Source of the DNA: a virus
Length of the DNA: 31,388 bases
IMG/VR virus record: IMGVR_UViG_3300043409_000277
Location: 1 to 31,388 of that record
Direction: 5' to 3' (one strand)
The notes under the pieces were generated by a model. That model did no database searches and had not been told where the DNA came from. It saw nothing but the letters and a program-made list of their open reading frames with translations. Of the stretch, positions 8,777-15,810 are shown one piece after another (the stretch's first letter is position 1; each line of letters starts with the position of its first letter). The position numbers were made by a program, and so were the translations under genes.

Positions 8777-8812
8777 GGGAGGGTTACCGGACACGCTGGT
8801 GACCCTCCCTTT
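8777..8812 (+). terminator. Strong hairpin after the capsid operon (possible terminator)
   Basis: GGGAGGGTTACC (8777-8788) pairs with GGTGACCCTCCC (8798-8809) over 12 positions, with one G-U wobble in RNA and a 9-base loop. Only three T residues follow (8810-8812), so it is a weak intrinsic terminator by the usual rule. It may instead be a processing or mRNA-stabilising hairpin that separates abundant head mRNA from the tail genes. Confidence 0.6.
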
Positions 8813-8829
8813 AACCGAAAAACAATTTT

Positions 8830-9090
8830 ATGGCCGTTCAAGCAGACATTTCGACCGAGTATTCAATGGGTCGTGAAGGGGTTTCCCTCATAACCGACAC
8901 TGCGGCTTACACTGGAACGTACTGCGGTTTGATTCCTTTGGAACCAACTGTATTTACGTCTATAACTGGATACCGCGTTTCAGGAAATTGGATTACAAAA
9001 GCAATTCCATCAGGAACTCCAGTGGTAGGAAATTTTACTGGATTCCAACTTTTGTCTGGTAGCATTTTGGCGTATAACGCTCGCTCTTAA
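8830..9090 (+). CDS. Small structural-type hypothetical protein
   Basis: The product is 86 residues and starts at ATG 8830 with an AT-rich leader (ACAATTTT) and no Shine-Dalgarno sequence. The sequence is rich in Gly, Thr, Ser and Tyr with alternating hydrophobic positions (TAAYTGTYCGLIPLEPTVF, then GYRVSGNWITKAIPSGTPV), suggesting a compact beta fold typical of virion accessory proteins. It ends in a TAATG overlap with the gene at 9090. It could be a head decoration or tail-associated protein; no family is recognised. Confidence 0.6.
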   Translation: MAVQADISTEYSMGREGVSLITDTAAYTGTYCGLIPLEPTVFTSITGYRVSGNWITKAIPSGTPVVGNFTGFQLLSGSILAYNARS

Positions 9091-9320
9091 TGATCTCAAT
9101 CGGCATAGCACTTAATCGGCTGCTTGCTGGCAAAGCTGGCGGTAATGACGATCCAGTGTTGCGTCGTGATCTTTTACGCGAAGATGAAGGTTTCCTTTGG
9201 CAAGAAGATGGAACCTCAAAACTTGTTATCACTCTTGGCACTTTTGATTCTCTGTTGCGAGAAGACGCTGGTTTTCTGCAACAGGAAGACCTATTTAAAC
9301 TCGCAATCCTAACAAACTGA
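9090..9320 (+). CDS. Small protein with internal LLREDxGFLxQED repeat
   Basis: The 76-residue product contains an imperfect internal duplication: LLREDEGFLWQED at about residues 28-40 and LLREDAGFLQQED at about 55-67. A related pattern (LLQESGSLLLQEN) appears in the protein at 11948. Acidic Leu/Gln/Glu repeats of this type are seen in phage tail and connector proteins, though the role is not defined. The gene is coupled to its upstream neighbour by TAATG and is followed by a fibre-like gene, so a structural or tail-tip role is plausible. Confidence 0.55.
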   Translation: MISIGIALNRLLAGKAGGNDDPVLRRDLLREDEGFLWQEDGTSKLVITLGTFDSLLREDAGFLQQEDLFKLAILTN

Positions 9321-9323
9321 TTT

Positions 9324-10259
9324 ATGGCAGACTCTAAAATTACAGCACTGCTGATTCCGCAGGTAACCACCAATCCAGCAACCGACGTATTACCAATCGT
9401 AAATATTGCGGATACTTTAATGGCTGCGTCTGGATCTACTCGTAAGATTACGATCAATACGTTGCTAGGCTCCGGCGGCACCGCCACCCTCGCTTCCGCC
9501 ACCATCACCGGCGATCTGACGGTGGCGACGAATAGATTGGTTGTTAATGCAAGCGGTGTTTGCATTGGAACGACTACAGCCACTCCTTTTGCTGGAAACG
9601 TAAAAACAGTGGTTGGAGCTGGAACTGGTGCTATCGGGTTAACTCTGTATGGAGGGACAGCAAGTACTTCTGGTTATTATTTCGCTGATGGCATAGTAGG
9701 AAACGAGACGTATCGTGGTTATGTAGAATACTCTCATACCACTGATAGCCTTGCTTTTGGAACAGCCGGAACAGACAGATACACCATCGGCAGCACCGGC
9801 ATCTCCACTTGGTCCGTAGCTGGCACCACCGCCATGACCCTCGACTCTACGGGGTTGGGGATTGGTACTGCAACCATCAATGAGCGTCTTGCGGTTCAGA
9901 CTGCGCTCACCGGAACCACCGCTGGCTCAAACGTGGTTGCTCGATTCCAGTCGAGTGCTAGTGGCTATGACTCACACATTGCTTTATCAGACAATTTGAA
10001 TCCATCCGGCAGAATTGGATATTTGTCAGGTGCTTTGTATCTGTGGACCAATGGTGCCGAGCGTGTCCGTATCGACACCTCCGGCAACGTGGGCGTGGGG
10101 GTTAGTACATTCGGAACCTCTGCCGCTAAGGTCCTCGGTCTTGCAAACGCTACCGCTCCAAGCACTTCTCCTGCTGGCATGGGCCAACTCTACGTCGAGT
10201 CCGGTGCGCTAAAGTTCCGTGGAAGCTCTGGCACCATCACCACAATCGCAGCCGCCTAA
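9324..10259 (+). CDS. Tail fibre/appendage-like structural protein
   Basis: The product is 311 residues. The N-terminus ([14 protein letters not shown], then [12 protein letters not shown]) resembles the attachment segment found in many phage fibre-like proteins. The rest is Gly/Thr/Ser-rich with repeated beta-strand phrases such as [33 protein letters not shown] and [15 protein letters not shown], which suggest a trimeric beta-helical shaft or head fibre. Parts of the gene are notably GC-rich (for example 9468-9530 and 9785-9850) next to AT-richer stretches, as in mosaic fibre genes that exchange repeat modules. It probably forms a host-contact appendage. No intramolecular chaperone motif was recognised. 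Confidence 0.7.
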   Translation: MADSKITALLIPQVTTNPATDVLPIVNIADTLMAASGSTRKITINTLLGSGGTATLASATITGDLTVATNRLVVNASGVCIGTTTATPFAGNVKTVVGAGTGAIGLTLYGGTASTSGYYFADGIVGNETYRGYVEYSHTTDSLAFGTAGTDRYTIGSTGISTWSVAGTTAMTLDSTGLGIGTATINERLAVQTALTGTTAGSNVVARFQSSASGYDSHIALSDNLNPSGRIGYLSGALYLWTNGAERVRIDTSGNVGVGVSTFGTSAAKVLGLANATAPSTSPAGMGQLYVESGALKFRGSSGTITTIAAA

Positions 10260-10270
10260 TTTAAACGACT

Positions 10271-10645
10271 ATGCCTACCATCCTCTGGATCATCGAACGC
10301 CTTCTAGTCAAACCGACCGAAGGCCCCAACATCGATGTCGTGATTACCGCCGATTGGCGATGCAACGGCACTGACGAAACCTACAGCGGCACCTGCTACG
10401 GCTCCTGCTCGTTCGCTCCGCCGTCTGGTGAGTTCACGCCTTACGAGGATCTGACGCAGGAACAGGTCTTGAACTGGTGCTACGAGAACGGAGTCGATAA
10501 GACCGCTATCGAGGCGAACGTGACGCAGCAGATTAACGACCAGATCAATCCTCCGATCATCGCTCCTCCGCTGCCGTGGGTGCCGGTGCCGCCTCCGGTT
10601 AAGGTTGCGGAGCCTGTGGTGGTTGCCGATACTTCCGCCGCATGA
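10271..10645 (+). CDS. Hypothetical phage protein, Trp/Cys-containing with Pro-rich tail
   Basis: The 124-residue product has a compact N-terminal region with TADWRCNGTDETYSGTCYGS, which I recognise as resembling a short conserved segment in proteins of marine and freshwater phages. A helical LTQEQVLNWCYENGVDKTAIE part follows, and then a proline-rich C-terminus (PPIIAPPLPWVPVPPPVK). The function of the family is unknown to me. It lies between the fibre-like gene and the lysis-type membrane genes and ends in an ATGA overlap. The higher GC content matches parts of the preceding fibre gene. Confidence 0.6.
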   Translation: MPTILWIIERLLVKPTEGPNIDVVITADWRCNGTDETYSGTCYGSCSFAPPSGEFTPYEDLTQEQVLNWCYENGVDKTAIEANVTQQINDQINPPIIAPPLPWVPVPPPVKVAEPVVVADTSAA

Positions 10646-10791
10646 TCAAGATCGAACTTAGCACCGAGCAGGCCAATAGCCTCCTCCAACTCATCGACAT
10701 CGCGGTTAAGGCTGGTGGCGTTGCCAACGCCCGTGCAGCCCTTCCGCTTGTGGACCTCATAGTCGCAGCCGCACAGCCTAAATCCGAGTAA
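10642..10791 (+). CDS. Short helical hypothetical protein
   Basis: This 49-residue ORF starts in the ATGA overlap at 10642 and ends in a TAATG overlap with the next gene; those junctions are the main evidence that it is translated. The sequence (MIKIELSTEQANSLLQLIDI, then LVDLIVAAAQPKSE) predicts a short strand followed by amphipathic helices. There is no clear membrane segment and no recognised family. Its location at the head of the run of membrane mini-genes suggests an accessory role in lysis or regulation, but this is only contextual. Confidence 0.55.
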   Translation: MIKIELSTEQANSLLQLIDIAVKAGGVANARAALPLVDLIVAAAQPKSE

Positions 10792-10961
10792 TGCAAACCG
10801 ACACTAACAACAGCAGCGGAGTTGGGATCTCTCTAGCGACCGCTGCCGCTGCTGGTGCGGTTTCGTTCATCCCGCAGCTAACTCAGTGGTTCCAACTTGG
10901 AGCCGCTGTTTTAGCCTTTATCGCAGCATCAATCGGTCTCTACAAAACCTTTAAAAAATGA
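10791..10961 (+). CDS. Holin-like small membrane protein
   Basis: The 56-residue product has two hydrophobic segments: about residues 11-28 (Ala/Gly-rich, GISLATAAAAGAVSFI) and about 33-52 (FQLGAAVLAFIAASIGLY), with a short polar N-terminus and a basic end (KTFKK). That layout fits a class II-type holin, although small membrane proteins of other roles look similar. It is coupled to the genes on both sides (TAATG at 10791, ATGA at 10958) and is immediately followed by another two-segment membrane protein. The candidate endolysin lies far away at 24952. Confidence 0.6.
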   Translation: MQTDTNNSSGVGISLATAAAAGAVSFIPQLTQWFQLGAAVLAFIAASIGLYKTFKK

Positions 10962-11137
10962 ACTGGAAAACAACTCTCGCTGGCGTTGGCGCAATACTTG
11001 TCGCTGTTGGTGGTGCGCTCAAAGCATTGTTTGATGGTGACCCTACGACCAACATTGATCTTGCTGCGACTATTGCTGCCGTGACCATTGGCTTTGGCTT
11101 GATCGCTGCCAAAGACGCTGACAAAAAGCCCGAGTGA
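10958..11137 (+). CDS. Second small membrane protein (holin/antiholin-like)
   Basis: The 59-residue product has two predicted membrane helices: residues about 6-25 (TLAGVGAILVAVGGALKALF) and about 33-51 (IDLAATIAAVTIGFGLIAA), joined by a short Asp-containing loop (DGDPTTN) and ending in a charged tail (KDADKKPE). Similar small Gly/Ala-rich membrane proteins are frequent in lysis regions of environmental phages. It directly follows another holin-like gene by ATGA overlap, and the pair could be holin and antiholin. The order and pairing are inferred from context, not from a catalytic signature. Confidence 0.6.
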   Translation: MNWKTTLAGVGAILVAVGGALKALFDGDPTTNIDLAATIAAVTIGFGLIAAKDADKKPE

Positions 11138-11277
11138 ATTTTATCGAACAGATCGTAACCGCTCTGCTCAAGTGGCTGACTAGTTTCGTTCAAAAACCTC
11201 CCACCGTTGAAGACGCAAAACGAGATCCAGACCTCAAAAAGAAGTTGCTGGATCGTATTGCTGACTCTAATCGCTAG
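11134..11277 (+). CDS. Small amphipathic protein in the lysis region
   Basis: A 47-residue ORF starts with GTG in a GTGA overlap with the preceding stop. Residues 2-18 (NFIEQIVTALLKWLTSF) form a hydrophobic or amphipathic helix, and the rest is highly charged (VEDAKRDPDLKKKLLDRIAD). The last 71 bases overlap the lipoprotein ORF at 11207 in another frame, which recalls the overlapping Rz/Rz1 spanin arrangement, though this protein is far shorter than a usual inner-membrane spanin. The coupling and sensible composition support translation; the function is open. Confidence 0.5.
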   Translation: MNFIEQIVTALLKWLTSFVQKPPTVEDAKRDPDLKKKLLDRIADSNR

Positions 11278-11443
11278 TTGCGGCTGTGGGTCTCGCGTGG
11301 TTATGGTGCCTCACGGTGAGCCGGTGAGGCTCGCTGAGAGCGTTAAAGCTCGCGTATGGGTCAAAGGAGCAGACGGCGTTTCCGTTCGCTCTAGCAACCG
11401 GATAACGCTTCCCGAAGGTTGGTACGCATTGCCAAAAGACTGA
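11207..11443 (+). CDS. Lipoprotein, Rz1/spanin-like candidate
   Basis: The frame encodes 78 residues from TTG 11207; the true start may be a little downstream, as no ATG precedes the signal peptide. After a basic stretch (TSKRS) comes a hydrophobic segment ending in a lipobox, IASC (Cys about residue 25), followed by GCGSRVVMVPHGEPVRL. This fits a signal peptidase II-processed lipoprotein. The mature part is about 54 residues, with WVKGADGVSV and LPEGWYALPKD near the end. The overlap with the preceding small gene and the adjacent holin-like genes make an outer-membrane spanin (Rz1-like) attractive and would imply a Gram-negative host. Unlike classical Rz1 it is not proline-rich. Confidence 0.5.
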   Translation: MKTQNEIQTSKRSCWIVLLTLIASCGCGSRVVMVPHGEPVRLAESVKARVWVKGADGVSVRSSNRITLPEGWYALPKD

Positions 11444-11444
11444 T

Positions 11445-11951
11445 ATGTCACAACAAGTTATCAATGTCGGATCAACCGCAAACGACAACAACGGTGATAC
11501 GTTGCGCGGGAGTTGGATCAAAGCTAATGACAACTTTACGGAGTTGTACACCGATATCTCGGGTCTCAATACCGCGACCGCTTACACTCCGACTCTAACA
11601 GATTCCGGTGGTGGAAGAACGTACACCGTCACGATCAATTCCGCGCGATATACAGAGATCGGCAATCTGCGTTGGTTTTCTGTTTCGCTGTCGGTAACCG
11701 CCGCAAGCGGTACGGCTTCTGGTGCGCTGCGATTGAGCATCCCTGATTTATCGACTTACGCTGCGGCTGTCGGAGTTCAAGCTAACGGTCTCCACGCAAA
11801 CGCTAAGACTGAAATCGAAGGTAGCGTAATTGCCGGTCAATCTTACGCTGAGATTGTTCATTACGAAAACGGCAGCACTTCTTCCCTAGCGTCTCACGTT
11901 CAGTCTGGATCTACGTTGATTGTCACCGGAGTTTACTTCCACGCCGCTTGA
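11445..11951 (+). CDS. Tail/appendage structural protein
   Basis: The 168-residue product begins with QVINVGSTANDNNGDTLR, then WIKANDNFTELY, a motif often found at the N-terminus of phage tail-fibre or appendage proteins, where it probably anchors the protein to the virion. The remainder is beta-rich (YTVTINSARYTEIGNLRWF, LSVTAASGTASGALRL, GSTLIVTGVYFHA), resembling a fibre-tip or receptor-interacting domain. The short length suggests a small appendage rather than a complete fibre. Its stop overlaps a TTG start for the next gene as TTGA. Confidence 0.65.
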   Translation: MSQQVINVGSTANDNNGDTLRGSWIKANDNFTELYTDISGLNTATAYTPTLTDSGGGRTYTVTINSARYTEIGNLRWFSVSLSVTAASGTASGALRLSIPDLSTYAAAVGVQANGLHANAKTEIEGSVIAGQSYAEIVHYENGSTSSLASHVQSGSTLIVTGVYFHAA

Positions 11952-12403
11952 ACTTAATAGCCACTAGTCTCCAGTTGGGGATGTCTGTGCTACAGAGCGC
12001 GATGGGGAATCCGTCGTTTCTGTGGCAGGGAGTGCTGGTGCGCTGTCTTCCTGCTGCGATTACTGACGCGAACTCGGTTATCTCAGGTGGGTTTCAGGAC
12101 AATGTTCAAGCGCGAGTGTTGGTCAAGTTCTCCGATTGGCGACTAGCTGACTCAACCCTCGTAACCGTTGACGCTGCGGTCTGGTCTTGTGACGTTGGTT
12201 CCACCGCTGACCGGCTCCTGCAAGAGAGTGGGAGCTTGCTATTGCAAGAGAACACTGACCGATTGCTTCTGAGTTTCGGCAAAATGATTCCGGTGGTGGG
12301 AAGGCTTCTCACATACGATGGTCGCCAGATGCGAATCTTGTCCGCAAAACGTGATGGATCTGGAGCTTATTACGCGCTTGAACTTGGCTCTAAAACCAAA
12401 TGA
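11948..12403 (+). CDS. Structural hypothetical protein with LLQExGxLLLQEN motif
   Basis: The 151-residue ORF probably starts at TTG in a TTGA overlap; an ATG 33 bases further on (GMSVLQSAM) is the alternative. The middle contains ADRLLQESGSLLLQENTDRLLLSF, which echoes the duplicated motif in the protein at 9090. The C-terminal part (VVGRLLTYDGRQMRILSAKRD) is beta-rich and basic. The position, just before the tail-completion-like genes at 12400 and 13188, suggests a head-tail connector or neck component. I recognise no family with certainty. Confidence 0.6.
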   Translation: MNLIATSLQLGMSVLQSAMGNPSFLWQGVLVRCLPAAITDANSVISGGFQDNVQARVLVKFSDWRLADSTLVTVDAAVWSCDVGSTADRLLQESGSLLLQENTDRLLLSFGKMIPVVGRLLTYDGRQMRILSAKRDGSGAYYALELGSKTK

Positions 12404-13191
12404 CTCCAACCGTTACAGTTGATACGTCGAGGTTTGATGCGGCTTGGAAGGAATACCTCCCCAAGACTAAGCGGTCTCTTGCCGATGCCGTCAACGCTCG
12501 CACGTTTTTCTTGATGCTGCGGTTGTACTGCTTGTTGCCTCCTAAGTCCCCGCAAGCGTCAAGAAACAAAGTTTTAGATTACTTAGATAGGTATGTCTTG
12601 AAGATGCGTAAAAGCAAAAAGACAGGAAAGTATATTGGAAGAAATAGAGCATTAAGAGTTGTTCATTTGATAGCTCAAGCTAAAAACGCTCAATCTGGAG
12701 GAAACGGCGGAAAAGGCTTGTACGGTCCAACGATGAGAAAAGCTGCCGGAAAGCTTCGTCGTCGAGCGGCTGGCAGTGTTGGTTATTTGAAATCCGCTGT
12801 AACCAAAGCGATTAAGAAGTTGTCCCCATCATTTCAGCAATTTGGTGGAACTCGACGCGCAAAGAAGGGATCTGCTGGTGTTAGATCAGTGGCTGGAAAC
12901 CAAGCGTTGATCAATCTTGCGAATCAATACGGATTGCCTCAAGAAAATGTGGCAATTCATCGAGGATCTTCAGCCTATGCTTACAACGCCAAGTCTGGAT
13001 TCAACCCATCGAGTTATGTTCGCATGAACATTGGGTTGGCTGACAATCAGGTTGGAACCGTCGAAGGAATCTACTCCAAAGCAATGCAACAAGCTTACAA
13101 CGATGAAGCCCGTGAGCTTGAAAACCACATTGCAGCAGCACTGCAAGCCGCTTTTGATGGGTCTGAATCCAAAGGAATTACCGTCACATGA
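12400..13191 (+). CDS. Putative minor tail / tail-completion protein
   Basis: The 263-residue product starts in an ATGA overlap and ends in another. The first part contains a helix-rich DAAWKEYLPKTKRSLADAVN, like the start of HK97 gp10-type tail-completion proteins. The middle (residues about 70-160) is unusually basic, with RKSKKTGKYIGRNRALR, KLRRRAAG and GGTRRAKKGS. The last third has an acidic helix with EARELENHIAAALQAAFDG. Bases about 12570-13150 are more AT-rich than the flanks, a sign of mosaic origin. Its location before a terminator-like gene and the tail tube fits a neck or tail-completion role. Confidence 0.55.
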   Translation: MTPTVTVDTSRFDAAWKEYLPKTKRSLADAVNARTFFLMLRLYCLLPPKSPQASRNKVLDYLDRYVLKMRKSKKTGKYIGRNRALRVVHLIAQAKNAQSGGNGGKGLYGPTMRKAAGKLRRRAAGSVGYLKSAVTKAIKKLSPSFQQFGGTRRAKKGSAGVRSVAGNQALINLANQYGLPQENVAIHRGSSAYAYNAKSGFNPSSYVRMNIGLADNQVGTVEGIYSKAMQQAYNDEARELENHIAAALQAAFDGSESKGITVT

Positions 13192-13673
13192 ACGCTGTAG
13201 CCCTACGCACAGAACGCGCTCTAGTTGACTGGCTTGCCGCTGAAGATTGGTCAGCGTCTCCGATTGGGACTCCAACTTGTCTCACCAGTTACGGTCACGG
13301 TGCGTTTGCAGATCCAGACTTAGAGGACCAGATGCCAGCGTTTCCGCGAATCGTAGTCCGCGCATCGACCGCGACTCCAGTTCATCCGATAGACCGCACT
13401 TGCGAGGTGGATATAACCGCTACGCTTCAGTTGTCCGCAGACGATACCTCAGAGGCTCAAGCTCTGGCGATTGTGCAAATCTTTGAGAATCTTCTCCAAT
13501 ACCTCTACGTTGACGGGAACATTACGGAGTTAGACGCACTCGACACCGATCCCTCGGGAGGATTCAACGCGCAATTTGCAGTTCCAGTTGACTTTGGGAT
13601 CAACGACATCAGCGAAAGAGCTAGAACTTTTTCGCGATCCATGACAATTTTCGCAGCAGCAAACACGATTTAA
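13188..13673 (+). CDS. Tail terminator-like / neck protein candidate
   Basis: The 161-residue product is acidic and beta-alpha in pattern (RTERALVDWLAAEDWS, PAFPRIVVRASTATPVHPI, CEVDITATLQLSADD, ALAIVQIFENLLQYL). Size, composition and position between a tail-completion-like gene and the tail tube gene match tail terminator proteins, which cap the tail tube and join it to the head. The sequence match is not specific enough for a firm call. It starts in an ATGA overlap with the preceding gene. Confidence 0.5.
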   Translation: MNAVALRTERALVDWLAAEDWSASPIGTPTCLTSYGHGAFADPDLEDQMPAFPRIVVRASTATPVHPIDRTCEVDITATLQLSADDTSEAQALAIVQIFENLLQYLYVDGNITELDALDTDPSGGFNAQFAVPVDFGINDISERARTFSRSMTIFAAANTI

Positions 13674-13685
13674 CAACCCACAAAC

Positions 13686-14174
13686 ATGGCAACATCAAAA
13701 GGTCTAGCCCTAGTATTCGGGACTAAAGCTACCGTCAAAGTCTACGATTCAGCAAACGTTCTTCCTTTGGTCGCTGGAATTGCGACTCTTGAGAGCATGG
13801 ACATTACGCATGAATGCGACACCGAACAGATCAAAAACTCATCTGGCGAAGTGATTGCCAATGTAAGTTCAGGTGATCGCTTGTCCGCAACTTTTAACAT
13901 CATTCCAAGTGGAGCCACTACTGGAGACGCTAAGCTTGCTGCGTTAATTCCCAACGGCAACGGACGGGTTAACGTCACGGTTGCGGATTCAATATCTATC
14001 GGATCATCATTTACTGCTGGACCTCCTATTACTGTAAGCGATTCTATCAATGGCGATTGGATTTACATTGGAGGAGGAAGCCTTAAGTTTACGCAGTCTG
14101 GAAAGGCTATGTTGAGTCTCCCTTGCGTGAAATACGCTGGTCTCAACGGAGCTACCGCAGCGATCACTCTGTAA
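13686..14174 (+). CDS. Major tail (tube) protein candidate
   Basis: The 162-residue, Gly/Ser/Thr-rich beta protein (GLALVFGTKATVKVYDSAN, then HECDTEQIKNSSGEVIANV and SSGDRLSATFNIIPSG) fits the compact fold of phage tail tube subunits. It sits directly before the gene in the tail-chaperone position and the tape measure gene, the standard position in siphoviruses. The leader before ATG 13686 is A/C-rich (TAACAACCCACAAAC) without a Shine-Dalgarno sequence. The call rests mainly on size, composition and gene order. Confidence 0.6.
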   Translation: MATSKGLALVFGTKATVKVYDSANVLPLVAGIATLESMDITHECDTEQIKNSSGEVIANVSSGDRLSATFNIIPSGATTGDAKLAALIPNGNGRVNVTVADSISIGSSFTAGPPITVSDSINGDWIYIGGGSLKFTQSGKAMLSLPCVKYAGLNGATAAITL

Positions 14175-14176
14175 TC

Positions 14177-14728
14177 GTGTCAGAACTTGCAAAGATACTC
14201 GCAGAGAGCGGACCTCCAGCACCAGTGGTGCTTGGGGTTCGACTCGTCCCCTACACTGTAGGACACGCGATATTGCTGCAAAGACTGCGATCCCCGTACG
14301 TTCTAGGTGGAGAGATTACATCCAATGATCTAGCGGAGGCTGTGCTTGTTTGCTCACAGTCTCCTCTAGAGTCGATCAAGTCGATCAAGTCAATCTGGAG
14401 GGATCTATTCCTATGGTTGTGGTCGAAGCAGATTCAGCGGATGAATCTGATGGTTGAGTCCAACAAATTCCAGTTGTGGCTTAAGGAGCAGTCAACCGCT
14501 CCCGAAGTGCTAATGGAATCGGGAACTAAATCAAAACGTCCCGCGATGCCGTGGACCGAGCGAGTTCTTGTCGGCTGTCTCAATATTGGGATTGGACCAG
14601 ACGATGCCGTCAGGATGCCTCTTGGTGACGCAGAAAGGCTTATCCTAGCTCACGCAGAGATGATGGGGCAGGTTCAGTTGTGGGACGACCAAAGCGAAGC
14701 CATTTGGCAAAACCAACAAGATAACTAA
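14177..14728 (+). CDS. Tail assembly chaperone-position protein
   Basis: I place the start at GTG 14177, two bases after the previous stop, giving 183 residues; the frame is open back to an ATG at 14123, but that would overlap the tail tube gene by 52 bases. The protein has an N-terminal LAKILAESGPPAPVVLG, a helical part containing SIKSIKSIW (from a short DNA repeat at about 14370-14392) and a C-terminal LGDAERLILAHAEMMGQVQLW. Its position between tail tube and tape measure is where chaperones such as gpG/gpGT lie. I see no obvious slippery frameshift site. Function is inferred from position. Confidence 0.55.
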   Translation: MSELAKILAESGPPAPVVLGVRLVPYTVGHAILLQRLRSPYVLGGEITSNDLAEAVLVCSQSPLESIKSIKSIWRDLFLWLWSKQIQRMNLMVESNKFQLWLKEQSTAPEVLMESGTKSKRPAMPWTERVLVGCLNIGIGPDDAVRMPLGDAERLILAHAEMMGQVQLWDDQSEAIWQNQQDN

Positions 14729-14729
14729 T

Positions 14730-15809
14730 ATGGGTATTCTCTCAATGTTGGTAAAGCTTGGAATTGATTCCACTCAATTTGAGATGGGAATCAAACGCGC
14801 TCAGGGATTAGGTGAAAAGTTTGGAAACAGTTTTAAGAGTGCTGTCACCAGCAAGCTCGCTGGAGCGTTGTCTGTTGCTGCTGTTACAGCGTTTGCAAGT
14901 TCGATAGCAAAAGCGGCTGATGACATACTCGATTTATCAAAGCAATTAAACGTAAACACTGATAACATTCAACGACTTCAAATACTAGCTAGTGAAACTG
15001 GAGTTAGTTTTGAACAATTTGCATCTATTCTTGAGAAGACAGCAAAAGCTAGAATTGAAGCAACAAGCGGAGATGAGGCTCAAATTAAAAGAATGGCGGC
15101 TCTCGGTGTTTCTTTGTCTGATCTAAACAATATTCAAATTGAAAATTTTGATCTAAGCCAAAAGCTTGTTGCTGCTTATAAAGAATCAGGTAAATCAGCA
15201 CAAACCACAACAGCTATAACTGAATTGTATGGTTTGGGGTTACGAAAAGCAGCGGCAGCTTTAGCTGAATATCAAACCACATCAAATAGGAATCTATTTT
15301 CTTCTAAAAACATTGATGATTTAGCAAAAAGCAACAACTTGCTTGATGAGCAATATCGTAGGTTAAAAGCCATTAGCTCTCCAGCAATGGCTGAGGGACT
15401 TAAACTTACTGGTGAAGCTTTCCGTAGTTTCGTTGATGGATTTGATAAACGAAACTTCTTCACCGCGCCTTTATATGTTTCTGCAGTATCAGGAGCAGCA
15501 AATCAAAAAGGAGGCTTTATGGAATCAGCCCGTGCTTTTAGCCAAAGCCCTTTAGCGGCAAAGTTTGCTAATCAGCAACCACCAAAGACAGGAGAGAACC
15601 CTCCTCCTATAGGAACACCCCAATTTGAAAGAGTAAAAGGAGATAGATTCTCTCTTGGAGGATCTCAAGACCCTCTTGCTCGCATTGGTGGATTTAGTGG
15701 ATTTCAGGGCGCACAAGATACAGCTATTAGACAAGCCATTGAACAAACTCTTCAATTGAAGATGATTGTGAAGAATACCGATAAGACGTCAAGAAACACA
15801 GAAGACTAA
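14730..15809 (+). CDS. Tape measure protein (short)
   Basis: The 359-residue product starts with LVKLGIDSTQFEMGIKRAQ, a typical N-terminal phrase of phage tape measure proteins, followed by an Ala-rich hydrophobic helix (residues about 44-64, AGALSVAAVTAFASSIAKAA) and a long helical region. Tape measure proteins set tail length; at roughly 1.5 angstroms per residue this one predicts a tail of only about 54 nm, short for a siphovirus. No peptidase or lysozyme domain was seen. The gene is more AT-rich than the early tail genes. It follows the previous gene by one base. Confidence 0.75.
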   Translation: MGILSMLVKLGIDSTQFEMGIKRAQGLGEKFGNSFKSAVTSKLAGALSVAAVTAFASSIAKAADDILDLSKQLNVNTDNIQRLQILASETGVSFEQFASILEKTAKARIEATSGDEAQIKRMAALGVSLSDLNNIQIENFDLSQKLVAAYKESGKSAQTTTAITELYGLGLRKAAAALAEYQTTSNRNLFSSKNIDDLAKSNNLLDEQYRRLKAISSPAMAEGLKLTGEAFRSFVDGFDKRNFFTAPLYVSAVSGAANQKGGFMESARAFSQSPLAAKFANQQPPKTGENPPPIGTPQFERVKGDRFSLGGSQDPLARIGGFSGFQGAQDTAIRQAIEQTLQLKMIVKNTDKTSRNTED

Positions 15810-15810
15810 T

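Noticed and set aside
14123-14176. Upstream extension of the tail-chaperone-position gene
   Set aside because: It would overlap the tail tube gene; the GTG at 14177 directly after its stop is more economical.
14370-14392. Short tandem repeat GTCGATCAA encoding SIKSIKSI
   Set aside because: Only two and a half units inside a coding region; too short to suggest phase variation or a regulatory role.
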